Shown: positions 7,103 to 14,975 of the stretch, one piece after another | Layout: every line of letters begins with the position of its first letter | How positions within the stretch are numbered: the stretch's first letter is position 1 | NCBI GenBank assembly: GCA_050948905.1 | Contig: JBMNES010000001.1 | Span: 2,666,001-2,730,000, forward strand | Source: DTKD01 sp050948905 | Lineage (GTDB): Bacteria > Armatimonadota > UBA5829 | Length of the DNA stretch: 64,000 nt | Direction of reading: 5' to 3' | Made by a program: the position numbers and the translations under genes | The notes under the pieces: generated by a model | What the model was told of the DNA's origin: nothing | The model's database searches: none | The model's input: the letters and a program-made list of their open reading frames with translations, nothing else

Positions 7103-7114
7103 TGCCTCTAATAC

Positions 7115-8842
7115 CTACTCCATATAAAACGCAAAGACGCGCACTTGTGGGGCGCCCCAGGTGGAGTCGAATATCACGCGGACTCCGTCGACTTCTGCGC
7201 TTACATTCAGACTTACCAGCCGCTGATAGTTGTCCTTGAGTTCTCGCCAGGGCTGCCAGTTACCGCCCGATCTTATTTCCAGCCGCAGGTCTTTGACCAT
7301 CTCTTCGGGCACGTGGTTGAGTTGGTCGTCGTGTTGCAGGTGGCTTAGCTGGACGTTTTTGTGAAGTGCGCTGTCTAAAATCAATACTGCGCGGTCGACG
7401 TGGCGCAGGTCTTTCCAGGTGTATTCAATACTGTCCCCAATTTGGCCAATCCACGCATGCTGATCGTCGCCGACGGGCCGGTTTATACCATCTCGAAGCG
7501 GTTCCGGATTTCCGGCGGATGCCTTCAGTGCGGCTCGGCGGGTGAGGTCGTTGAATATCATTGGCAGCCAGGGGATGTATGCGTCGTCGCGCAGTAAGGT
7601 CTGTTGAAGTTCGGTTATGTGAGACTTGCCGACAGCCCGTGGGGATATTTTGTATTTGATTGCCATAGCAGCGGCGGTGCCGAGAGCCTGGCCCATCACA
7701 GCCGCGGTGCCCATAACGCGAGTCGAACTCATAGCGGCGTGTGACGCGCTGGCGCAACGGCCTGCGAACATTAAATTGTCTATATTTTTTGAATAGAGAC
7801 ACCTGTATGATATGCCGTAAGGGGAAGGGGCCGGGTGGAAGATAGTCGGCTTACCGGGGAATTTGAACCCTGCCGGGTGGTGGTCGTCCATAGTCCAGCC
7901 GCCGAAAGCTACCCGGTCATCGAAGCGGCCTTCCGCCTCCACATCGTTTTGCGTCAGTACGTGATCTCCGATATAGCGCCGGCTCTCGCGTTTGCCGGGC
8001 AAAAATTGAATCCAGTCCAGCGCCCAGTTCTCCGCGCCGTGGTCGCCGTGGTTCTTTATGTGATCCCACATTCCATAGACTATTTTCAGCAGTTCGTCGC
8101 GGATGGTCTCGGTGTCGGCGATGCTGTCGTCCTCTCCGCCAAGCTCAATCCACCAATAGCCCATCTTGATCCAACCGTGGCCGCGATGGGGGAAAGAGTC
8201 CTCGGTGGGATATTCATAAGCCCAGGAAGGTCGCTCAAACGGCTGAGGGCTGCCCATATCCTTTGCCATGAAGAAACACGTCATGCCCATTGTCTTGGAA
8301 TCGGCGACTTCAGGCTCGATAGACTCATTATATTCACTGCGAGCTTCCCGCCCCACCCTGTATAACGCGCCGGTGAGCGTGGCTAGAATCCCGTCGCCGG
8401 AGCAGTCGGCAAATATGTCGGCTTCGATGGTATGGAAAGTATAGGTGGTCAACTGCCAGGCTGTGATTGACTTGATCCGGGACCTGCTGGTTTTTGCATC
8501 CATACACGAACAGTTCAAAAAATACGTGATGTTAGACTCCAGCAGCATCTTTTCATAAAGCACGGTGTCCCAAATCGAATAGCTGCGCTGGGGGTTGCGG
8601 CGGAGATTTTCCATGCGTATTTCTTCGAGAATGCCTGTTTCGCGAACGTTCTTTATCGCGTTGTGCCTGTCCGCGCCGCAGACGTGGAGGCGAATCTCGC
8701 TTGAGGAGTTGCCGCCGAACATCGGCCTGTCCTGGACGATAGCCACTTTCGCACCGTGCCGTGCCGCAGCAATGGCCGCACATATCCCGGCCATACCACC
8801 GCCTATAATACATACATCAAATTTATGATTGAGCCTCTTCAT
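7115..8842 (-). CDS. FAD-dependent oxidoreductase (FAD_oxidored / PF12831 type)
   Basis: A 575-residue flavoprotein. The N-terminal Rossmann fingerprint FDVCIIGGGMAGICAAIAAA (about residues 8-27) binds ADP of FAD. FGGNSSSEIR and DCSGDGILATLTGA are the second and third FAD-contact motifs of the family that includes xanthan lyase-associated and sugar-related oxidoreductases. A late AGRCASASHAAMSSTRVM segment closes the FAD site. The C-terminal 100 residues form a beta-rich add-on domain. I start at the ATG at 8842, with GGAGGTG five bases upstream; a longer reading from 8926 is unsupported. It is cytoplasmic with no signal. The substrate is unknown; the aldolase, kinase and GH106-like genes nearby suggest a carbohydrate or its oxidation product. 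Confidence 0.8.
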   Translation of the reverse strand: MKRLNHKFDVCIIGGGMAGICAAIAAARHGAKVAIVQDRPMFGGNSSSEIRLHVCGADRHNAIKNVRETGILEEIRMENLRRNPQRSYSIWDTVLYEKMLLESNITYFLNCSCMDAKTSRSRIKSITAWQLTTYTFHTIEADIFADCSGDGILATLTGALYRVGREARSEYNESIEPEVADSKTMGMTCFFMAKDMGSPQPFERPSWAYEYPTEDSFPHRGHGWIKMGYWWIELGGEDDSIADTETIRDELLKIVYGMWDHIKNHGDHGAENWALDWIQFLPGKRESRRYIGDHVLTQNDVEAEGRFDDRVAFGGWTMDDHHPAGFKFPGKPTIFHPAPSPYGISYRCLYSKNIDNLMFAGRCASASHAAMSSTRVMGTAAVMGQALGTAAAMAIKYKISPRAVGKSHITELQQTLLRDDAYIPWLPMIFNDLTRRAALKASAGNPEPLRDGINRPVGDDQHAWIGQIGDSIEYTWKDLRHVDRAVLILDSALHKNVQLSHLQHDDQLNHVPEEMVKDLRLEIRSGGNWQPWRELKDNYQRLVSLNVSAEVDGVRVIFDSTWGAPQVRVFAFYME

Positions 8843-8919
8843 CCCACACCTCCGTGGGTTAAGTGTAAGATAATCGGCCGTTGTTGGCAAGAAGGGTTGC
8901 GGTTTCACGTGACTATTCA

Positions 8920-9002
8920 TTGTCATTCCTCGCGCAGTCGCGGAATCTGTGGGAGGCAGAGTCTATGTGGGGAGATCCTGCGACTTCGCGCAGGATGACA
9001 AA
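8920..9002. repeat. Inverted-repeat intergenic element (29-bp arms)
   Basis: Arms at 8920-8948 (TTGTCATTCCTCGCGCAG...) and 8973-9001 (...GCGCAGGATGACAA) are imperfect inverted copies separated by about 24 bases. A partial third copy, GCGCAGGATGAC, lies at 9026-9037. It fills the gap between the MtrA-TS gene stop and the oxidoreductase start, on the minus strand. It looks like the small dispersed palindromic elements common in environmental bacterial genomes, and is a different family from repeat A. Confidence 0.75.
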
Positions 9003-9049
9003 ATCGGAGTAAGGTGACAAAAACGGCGCAGGATGACTAGGATAGAAAG

Positions 9050-10504
9050 TCAGGATTCTTCGTAATCCTCGCCAGTTTTCAGGCAGTTTTCAGCTTTGGC
9101 CAGTTGGCGGCCGATGTAGATGGCGTGATTCAGGTCAGATACGGCGCAGTCGCGGGCTATTTCGTGTTGGATACGCTCAGGTTTGGCTGAACGATATTCG
9201 TGCAGCAAGAAGCCGTCGTCGTTGAAGTGCTGTGCGATTATCTCTCCAGACTCGTGGTCGACTGAGAACATAAACTGTCCATTGGGGTCCATATCCACGG
9301 AAAACGGCTTTGCTTTGGCGACGCGCTCGGCGAGGTCGTATTTGGACGGATCGATGCTGATGGAATGGCTGATAACAGTCAGCGGCCCCATCGGTATGCC
9401 AACTCTTTCAGAGACGATCCTTTGTGCCTCGAGCAGCCCATAGACATTTTTTAGCCAGGCGTCGAGGGCGTTATGCGTGCGATAGCAGGCTGTAAGAGTG
9501 AGAGTCTCGTCGTAAACTCTGAAGAACAGCGTCACCAGGCAGGGCGAGTCCTCGGCTTCGATGTCGCTTCTGTTTTCCCATAGAGAGAAATAGCAGTCGC
9601 GGTCCTGAGGGTTTTCTTTTAAGCGGTCGGCAAACTTTTGCAACGCATCGAAACCGAAATATTCTTTGATGCGATTGCCATAGGTATAGTTCTGATCATC
9701 GGGCAGAGGGCCTATCAGCATATCGTGCTGATACTGACGGAGGCTCTCAAGCGAAAATCCGAACTTCTGCAGCTCGGATTCATCGTCAATGGGCTGTTTT
9801 ACCACAACTTTGACGTTTTGCAGTTCCTGCCTATCACCTTTGCGCAGGTGAGCTAAATGGCCGAAGCGATGGAGCCTGAAGACCAGTTCGCGCCAGCCCG
9901 CCAACGGAGAATCGGCGACGATAGCGCACCCGCGAGGCTCAGATGGATAGTACCTAACAGTGACCTCCGGCAGTTCTATCTCGATGCGCTGCGTTGTAAC
10001 AAGCTCGTCCGGCTCATAACTATTTATGAAATCGGCTAATTGTTGTCGGATGGGCTGGCCATTAAGCTCCCCCACCCATTCGATTCGAGGGGCTTCGGCA
10101 AACAGTTCCGGTGATATTAAGTCATCAATGATTCTGGAGGTGCCTTTGATGCGAGTCACGGTCTCGCCGAGGCTGGTGGTCTTCTCAATACCTCGCTCAA
10201 AAAACGCCTTTAGCTCCTCATAAGAACCGGACCTGTTGGCCCCGCAGACCACCATGTCGCGTATCTGCGGGTTATATAGCAGATTTCTGAGCAGGTGCGG
10301 GATGCCGTTGCCGTACAGATTGCCTATCACAGCGATTTTAGACGTGGCTGGGTCGAGGTCGACTCCGAGTTCAGCAAGCAGGGATTCGACGAAGTCTATA
10401 CGGCTCCAAAGCGTAATTATCCCCAGCCGAGCCTTCGGGTTAATAACCCGAATCTTGTCGGCGAAATGCAGCGGAATAAACTCCAACGGATCATTTTCCT
10501 GCAT
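9050..10504 (-). CDS. Fusion of MtrA-like domain and thymidylate synthase-like domain
   Basis: A 484-residue cytoplasmic protein. Residues ~40-150 resemble the soluble domain of methyltransferase subunit A (MtrA): KIAVIGNLYGNGIPHLL, then NPQIRDMVVCGAN and an ELKAFFERGIE helix. Residues ~200-440 look like thymidylate synthase: YGNRIKEYFGFDALQKFADRLKENP, then SPCLVTLFF with a candidate nucleophile Cys. After that comes ACYRTHNALDAWLKN, where R and the last N align with Arg166 and Asn177 of E. coli ThyA but Asp169 is Asn, then GPLTVISHSISID. The Arg pair of ThyA is not kept (DRDCY). The start ATG at 10504 overlaps the ParB-like stop. Its position after dCMP deaminase suggests dUMP or a related nucleotide as substrate. 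Archaeal TS proteins with MtrA-like domains (DUF4346 group) are the nearest family I know. Confidence 0.7.
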   Translation of the reverse strand: MQENDPLEFIPLHFADKIRVINPKARLGIITLWSRIDFVESLLAELGVDLDPATSKIAVIGNLYGNGIPHLLRNLLYNPQIRDMVVCGANRSGSYEELKAFFERGIEKTTSLGETVTRIKGTSRIIDDLISPELFAEAPRIEWVGELNGQPIRQQLADFINSYEPDELVTTQRIEIELPEVTVRYYPSEPRGCAIVADSPLAGWRELVFRLHRFGHLAHLRKGDRQELQNVKVVVKQPIDDESELQKFGFSLESLRQYQHDMLIGPLPDDQNYTYGNRIKEYFGFDALQKFADRLKENPQDRDCYFSLWENRSDIEAEDSPCLVTLFFRVYDETLTLTACYRTHNALDAWLKNVYGLLEAQRIVSERVGIPMGPLTVISHSISIDPSKYDLAERVAKAKPFSVDMDPNGQFMFSVDHESGEIIAQHFNDDGFLLHEYRSAKPERIQHEIARDCAVSDLNHAIYIGRQLAKAENCLKTGEDYEES

Positions 10505-11105
10505 TTGTAAAGTTGCCCCTCGGCCCGCCAACGTTAGTGAAGCCGCTGTTGAAGTTGCGATACAGGCTCTTGTAGTCCTTTATGCGGTGCCACTTCTTTA
10601 TGTACCCCTCAGGCAGCTCGGATACAATCTCGACATCGTGCCAGCCGTTTACAAGCGGGAAGGCATAGTATGGAAACTGCTGTGGGACGTCTTCGACGTA
10701 GATGACCTGAATCGGGCATCGCTCCATTCTGGCGAGATAGACCCTGTGCATACCGTCGTTTAATATGCTCACTATGCTTCCGTCCGCTTCAGGGGATTGC
10801 TCGATAACCGGAGGCAGCACGTCGATAGGCTCGTCATATCCATCAAGCCAAATAGATACATAACCATTTAATTCGAACAGATCTATGCCGTGTTCGCGCA
10901 ACGCCCAGCGCAGGTTTCTTACTTTTAGGAGTTCCTGTGTCAGCACATATCGCTGTGCGGGGGCTATTTCGTCAGTCGAAAAGGACCTCAATTCGACCTG
11001 AGCGGCCTTGTATGGGAATGCGTCGGGCTTGGTAAGCATGGCCACCCGTCGCATATTATCAATCAATTCCTCAACGCTGTGCTGCTGTACTTTTACGATG
11101 TCCAT
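10491..11105 (-). CDS. ParB/sulfiredoxin-like domain protein
   Basis: A 204-residue soluble protein. The core ILNDGMHRVYLARMERCPIQ (about residues 118-137) matches the ParB/Srx nucleotide-binding signature (DGxHR, helix, then PVxVV-like strand). A C-terminal region rich in aromatic residues (GYIKKWHRIKDYKSLYRNF) is not part of ParB partition proteins, and there is no HTH, so this is not a chromosome segregation ParB. ParB-fold proteins of this kind are known as nucleases, ATPases or kinases, and appear in phage DNA-modification clusters. Start ATG at 11105 with GGAGG four bases upstream. Its end overlaps the MtrA-TS start, so the two are translationally coupled. Probable operon: deaminase, HAD, ParB-like, MtrA-TS. 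Confidence 0.65.
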   Translation of the reverse strand: MDIVKVQQHSVEELIDNMRRVAMLTKPDAFPYKAAQVELRSFSTDEIAPAQRYVLTQELLKVRNLRWALREHGIDLFELNGYVSIWLDGYDEPIDVLPPVIEQSPEADGSIVSILNDGMHRVYLARMERCPIQVIYVEDVPQQFPYYAFPLVNGWHDVEIVSELPEGYIKKWHRIKDYKSLYRNFNSGFTNVGGPRGNFTNAGK

Positions 11106-11116
11106 TGATCCTCCAA

Positions 11117-11794
11117 TTATGCCCACAAACCCAACCCGGCGACTTCCTTTATATTATACACTGTGTGCGTCGGCACAGGGGATTTGTTGTTTAGTATATC
11201 AAGTATAGCATCGATCTCCCTTTCGGGCCTCGCAAGCACCCACACTGCCTGCATTCCAAGCTCAAGGGCAGGCTGGATGTCGTGAGAATAGGTATCTCCG
11301 ATCATCACGGCTTGGTGCGCCTCAATTCCAAGTTCATCGAGTGTGATTTGAAAGTTTTCCTTGTTTGGCTTTCTCGACCCGGTCTTATAGCTCAAAATGA
11401 TAGCATCGGCAGCGGCGACGATCTCTGGCAGCGCTTTTTCGACGCTTTGATAATACGGGTCCCAAATATCAGATAAAAGGCCGATTTTCAAGCCTCGTCT
11501 TTTTAGTGCGAGAACGGTATCAGTGGCCCCTTCTATCTCTCTTGCAGCGCAGCATTGCGATTCCCAAAGCTGTTCTATCTCGGATTTCGCGTCAGCATTA
11601 ATTTTGCCAAATCGAGACTCAATCGCGCAGCATACCCCGTCCGCACAGCGTAGTTCCCTGGTCATTATGACCGACGCTACCTCTGCAGGGGTGGTGTGCT
11701 TCAAAAATCGTGCGATGACTTTGTTTGGCGCAACGGGAGGGCCTGTGACTAAAGTTGCTCCTATGTCAAATATCGCTGCCTTGATCTCAGCCAT
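11117..11794 (-). CDS. HAD-superfamily hydrolase
   Basis: A 225-residue phosphatase-type protein. Motif I is FDIGATL (nucleophile Asp retained, the usual second acidic residue is Gly), motif II LLSD (Ser), motif III Lys in SRKPNK, and motif IV MIGDTYSHDI with the two magnesium aspartates. A helical cap (residues ~20-95, with CADGVCCAIESRFG) follows motif I, the layout of the subfamily I nucleotidase/phosphoglycolate phosphatase type. The first eight bases overlap the dCMP deaminase end. In this operon it may remove phosphate from a deoxynucleotide such as dUMP or dTMP, but the substrate is inferred only from context. Confidence 0.8.
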   Translation of the reverse strand: MAEIKAAIFDIGATLVTGPPVAPNKVIARFLKHTTPAEVASVIMTRELRCADGVCCAIESRFGKINADAKSEIEQLWESQCCAAREIEGATDTVLALKRRGLKIGLLSDIWDPYYQSVEKALPEIVAAADAIILSYKTGSRKPNKENFQITLDELGIEAHQAVMIGDTYSHDIQPALELGMQAVWVLARPEREIDAILDILNNKSPVPTHTVYNIKEVAGLGLWA

Positions 11795-12230
11795 TTGGCC
11801 ACTCGACTACTTCTACCCCGGACTTGCGCAACAGGTCAATACCATCGGTGTTGCCCTTATTGTCGCGTCGAACTACACATCGCACGATACCAGTGGACAC
11901 CATTAGCTTTGCACAGGTGATGCAAACATCGGCATTTACGTAAAGGGTCGCTCCCTCCACAGCTAATCCACGCTTAGCGCACTGGCAAATGGCGTTTTGT
12001 TCGGCGTGTACGCAAATCTTATACTCCTCGGTGCCGGCCAGATCTTTCAGGCATTGGCCAGTATCAATGCAATGCACATGCCCCGGCGGCACTCCATTGT
12101 AACCATGAGAGAGTATACGGCGGTCGATCGTGATGACAGCGCCGACCCTGCGTCGAAGGCAAGTAGCGCGTTTGGAGATCACGTCGACTACTTCCATATA
12201 GATTTCATCAAAGGATGGTCTGTGTTGCAT
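11787..12230 (-). CDS. dCMP deaminase / ComEB family
   Basis: A 147-residue zinc deaminase converting dCMP to dUMP. The zinc site is VHAEQNA (His and the catalytic Glu), then VCITCAK (two cysteines), as in dCMP deaminases; GHVHCIDTGQC holds the extra family-specific zinc-binding or structural cysteines. Length fits the family (~150). No ribosome binding site is visible. Instead TACAAT sits six bases before the ATG, which would make the transcript leaderless. It is the first gene of a four-gene minus-strand operon and is divergent from hisD, 78 bases apart. It supplies dUMP, the substrate of thymidylate synthase, which fits the TS-like gene at the operon end. Confidence 0.88.
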   Translation of the reverse strand: MQHRPSFDEIYMEVVDVISKRATCLRRRVGAVITIDRRILSHGYNGVPPGHVHCIDTGQCLKDLAGTEEYKICVHAEQNAICQCAKRGLAVEGATLYVNADVCITCAKLMVSTGIVRCVVRRDNKGNTDGIDLLRKSGVEVVEWPNG

Positions 12231-12236
12231 GCTAAC

Positions 12237-12242
12237 ATTGTA
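12237..12242 (-). promoter_or_regulatory. Candidate -10 box of the dCMP deaminase operon (leaderless)
   Basis: TACAAT on the minus strand lies six bases before the ATG at 12230. With a usual 6-7 base gap transcription would begin at the start codon, and there is no Shine-Dalgarno sequence. No clear -35 box. Confidence 0.4.
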
Positions 12243-12277
12243 GCATAGAAGCTGTAGAATATTGGAGCAGGCTCTGT

Positions 12278-12283
12278 TATAAT
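12278..12283 (+). promoter_or_regulatory. Candidate -10 box for hisD
   Basis: TATAAT lies 24 bases before the hisD ATG, with GGAG in between. The -35 region is not consensus. It shares the 78-base divergent gap with the deaminase promoter. Confidence 0.4.
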
Positions 12284-12307
12284 TCTTTCGACTACTGGAG
12301 AGCAGCT

Positions 12308-13591
12308 ATGAAGATATACGAAACCGGCCGAGATTCGGCATCAGATATTGTATCCGCGCTGACGACGGAAGCGCAAGGGCCTGATCCGGCGCTACAAGAT
12401 ACTGTTCGTAAAATTATAGACGATGTTCGCGAACGCAGGGATGATGCGCTGCTGGAGATGGGGCGCAAGTACGATTCACCGGAACTGCAAAGCATTCGAG
12501 TCACGGAAGATGAGTTCGCTGACGCTTACGACAATATAAAACCCGAATTGTTGGACGCGATTCGGATAGCAAAAGCAAATATCGAGCGGTTCCATAGAAA
12601 GCAGTTGCAAAACTCGTGGATCGATATGGCCGAGGATTTCACCTATGGCCAAATCGTGCGGCCGCTTGAAAAAGTGGGGTTCTATGCTCCCGGTGGGCTG
12701 GCTCCTTATCCGAGCACGGTTTTGATGACGGCAGTGCCGGGTGTGGTGACCGGGGTCGGCACTTTGGTTATGTGCTGCCCTGCCCAAAAAGACGGCAGCG
12801 CATCCGGGCCGATGCTTGTGGCGGCAAAAGAGTGCGGGGTAACGGATGTCTTTAAGGTAGGCGGCGCGCAGGCGGCTGCTGCGATGGCGTTTGGGACGGA
12901 TAGTGTGCCTAAGGTCGATAAGATCGTAGGGCCAGGTAATCAGTATGTAACAGAGGCCAAGCGGCAGTTGTTCGGATATGTTGGGATAGACCAGATCGCT
13001 GGGCCAAGTGAGATACTGGTGCTGGCGGACGACTCCGCGAACCCCGCCTATGTGGCGGCGGACATTTTATCTCAGGCCGAGCACGGCCCACACTCGCCGT
13101 GCGCGATGATTACGACAAGCAGGCAACTTGCGGACGCGGTGCTGCGTGAGGTTCAGAAGCAGACCGAGACGGCGCTTCGTAAAGATTATATTAAAGAGTC
13201 TCTAGATGGCTACGGCGTCATAGTCATAGCGAGAAACATCGACGAGTGCATCGATTTGGCAAATATATTCGCACCGGAGCATTTGGAGATTGCGATGGCC
13301 GATCCATGGGAGGTTGTTCGGAAGATCAAAAACGCCGGGATGATTATGCTTGGGCACTATACCCCTGTCCCGCTGTGCGACTTCGCGGCTGGGCCGAACC
13401 ACACGCTGCCGACATCCGGCACGGCGCGGTTTAGCTCACCTCTGAGTGTGGATGATTTTATAAAGAAATCTGGGCTGCTTGCGTATACTAAAGATGCGCT
13501 GCGGAAAATCGCTCCGGTGGTGACTGAAATAGCTGAGGCTGAGGGCTTCGACGCGCACGCTAATACGATCAGGATTCGCCTGGACAAATAA
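12308..13591 (+). CDS. hisD: Histidinol dehydrogenase
   Basis: A 427-residue zinc enzyme that oxidises L-histidinol to L-histidine in two NAD+-dependent steps, the last steps of histidine synthesis. Family motifs are GFYAPGGLAPYPSTVLM, GGAQAAAAMAFGT, KIVGPGNQYVTEAKR, QAEHGPHSPC (zinc ligand region) and the end LSVDDFIKKSG. Length agrees with HisD (420-440). The start ATG at 12308 follows GGAG. hisB begins 18 bases after the stop, so hisD-hisB form one transcription unit. The divergent promoter region is shared with the pyrimidine operon. Confidence 0.96.
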   Translation: MKIYETGRDSASDIVSALTTEAQGPDPALQDTVRKIIDDVRERRDDALLEMGRKYDSPELQSIRVTEDEFADAYDNIKPELLDAIRIAKANIERFHRKQLQNSWIDMAEDFTYGQIVRPLEKVGFYAPGGLAPYPSTVLMTAVPGVVTGVGTLVMCCPAQKDGSASGPMLVAAKECGVTDVFKVGGAQAAAAMAFGTDSVPKVDKIVGPGNQYVTEAKRQLFGYVGIDQIAGPSEILVLADDSANPAYVAADILSQAEHGPHSPCAMITTSRQLADAVLREVQKQTETALRKDYIKESLDGYGVIVIARNIDECIDLANIFAPEHLEIAMADPWEVVRKIKNAGMIMLGHYTPVPLCDFAAGPNHTLPTSGTARFSSPLSVDDFIKKSGLLAYTKDALRKIAPVVTEIAEAEGFDAHANTIRIRLDK

Positions 13592-13609
13592 ATTATTGTG
13601 GAGACGGAA

Positions 13610-14197
13610 ATGGCCAGAACTGCTAGCATTGAGAGAAATACGAACGAGACCAGGATCAAAGTAGAACTGAATCTGGACGGCACCGGACAGAGCGATATCA
13701 GCACCGGGGTGGGTTTCTTCGATCACATGCTGACGCACCTCGCAAAGCATGGCCTGCTTGATCTGTGTGTAAATTGCGTTGGCGACCTGGATGTGGACGC
13801 GCATCACACGGTAGAAGATGTCGGAATAGCGATTGGCAGCTGCATCGCTGAGGCGGTCGGCGACAAGGCCGGAATCGTGCGATATGGCTCTTCTGTTGTC
13901 CCGATGGACGAGGCGCTGGTGATGACCGCCCTGGACATCAGCGGCCGAGGCAGCCTGGCCTACGGCCTTGAGGTCTCCAAACCAATGGTCGGCGCGTTCG
14001 ACTCGGAGCTTACCGAGGAGTTCTTCAAATCAGTATGTGCAAACGCCGGAATTAACGCACATATTCGACAACTCGACGGAACCAACGCGCATCATATAAT
14101 CGAAGCCGCATTCAAATCATTCGCCAAAGCCCTGCGGGTGGCTGTTTCATTCGACCCGAAAGTCAAGGGGGTTCCGTCGACTAAGGGGACGTTGTGA
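13610..14197 (+). CDS. hisB: Imidazoleglycerol-phosphate dehydratase
   Basis: A 195-residue manganese enzyme converting imidazoleglycerol phosphate to imidazoleacetol phosphate. Seen motifs: GVGFFDHMLTHLAKH, DLDVDAHHTVEDVGIAIG (metal histidines), GRGSLAYG, and HHIIEAAFKSFAKAL with the second metal cluster. It is the monofunctional dehydratase; no phosphatase domain is fused. The start is the ATG at 13610, with GGAG six bases upstream; an upstream GTG at 13598 would place that site inside the gene. It ends 13 bases from the stop of the convergent DUF1828 gene, which interrupts the his run. In many genomes hisH would follow; it is not here. Confidence 0.95.
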   Translation: MARTASIERNTNETRIKVELNLDGTGQSDISTGVGFFDHMLTHLAKHGLLDLCVNCVGDLDVDAHHTVEDVGIAIGSCIAEAVGDKAGIVRYGSSVVPMDEALVMTALDISGRGSLAYGLEVSKPMVGAFDSELTEEFFKSVCANAGINAHIRQLDGTNAHHIIEAAFKSFAKALRVAVSFDPKVKGVPSTKGTL

Positions 14198-14210
14198 TGG
14201 GGAACAACGC

Positions 14211-14975
14211 TTATGCTGCCAACTCCTGTAGGACTTCTTGACGTGCACTCCAAGGAACAGGCACGACCTCGTAATTTCGCAGCGCTTCGATATCGGTTGG
14301 TTGCACATTCTGTTTTGTGTCGTTCAAGATTACGTAGAATCGCGAATCGGCTGGGCGTACTTCTCTTGTATCCAACCACGAAAAAGAAACCGTCTGCACA
14401 GAATCTCGGCTTGGGTGCGTTATAACTTTTAAAAGACGCTCCGGTTGGCTCCTGGACTTTGGTATACCAAAATCAAACAGGTGGTCGAAACCAGATTTGC
14501 CGGTGAATTTTATTTTCGGCATATAACGTATCTCTTGCATATCAAGCCAGGCGACAACATCCTCAAAAAAGAGACTTAAAACAGTTGGCTGAGCGAGATA
14601 AAACATGTCATTAACTGATAACATGGCCTGCGCTAGATTGTGCTTTCGCAAAGCAAAATTATCGCTTGAAGCTCTCACCTGAAGTGCGCCGTCACTCAAC
14701 TGAACGCCATAGCCATTTAAGATCGTCTGAAGCAATTCCTGCCGCTTAGGTGAATCTAATTTACATCCGGAAGTCTCCAAGTCGTCGATGACATAGCCGT
14801 CATCATTGAGAATATAGCCGCTATTTTCTTTTTTGACATATATTTGAAAATAATCATTATGTCGATCCAAGTATGGAGTTGTGATCTCGACCCAATCCTC
14901 TATTTGGCGCAGCCGAGTCTTGTCTTTGAGCCACTTCAAGTAATTATCAAGCAATTCCTGAATCTCGTCTATCAT
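14211..14975 (-). CDS. DUF1828/DUF1829-type protein
   Basis: A 254-residue soluble protein. Residues ~30-120 carry the DUF1828 pattern: PYLDRHNDYFQIYVKKEN, then GYILNDDGYVIDDLE and SPKRQELLQTILNGYGV. The second half (about 135-250) with FTGKSGFDHLFDFGIPKS matches the accompanying DUF1829-type domain. Function is unknown; such proteins are scattered among bacteria and often sit near mobile or defence-type genes. It overlaps the DUF6978-like gene by four bases (ATGA), so the two are coupled. Opposite in strand to the his genes around it and lower in GC, it looks inserted. A toxin-antitoxin or defence role is possible but unproven. Confidence 0.75.
   Translation of the reverse strand: MIDEIQELLDNYLKWLKDKTRLRQIEDWVEITTPYLDRHNDYFQIYVKKENSGYILNDDGYVIDDLETSGCKLDSPKRQELLQTILNGYGVQLSDGALQVRASSDNFALRKHNLAQAMLSVNDMFYLAQPTVLSLFFEDVVAWLDMQEIRYMPKIKFTGKSGFDHLFDFGIPKSRSQPERLLKVITHPSRDSVQTVSFSWLDTREVRPADSRFYVILNDTKQNVQPTDIEALRNYEVVPVPWSARQEVLQELAA

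Noticed and set aside
10491..11105. ParB-like gene as plasmid partition ParB
   Set aside because: There is no ParA neighbour, no HTH region and no parS-like palindrome nearby.
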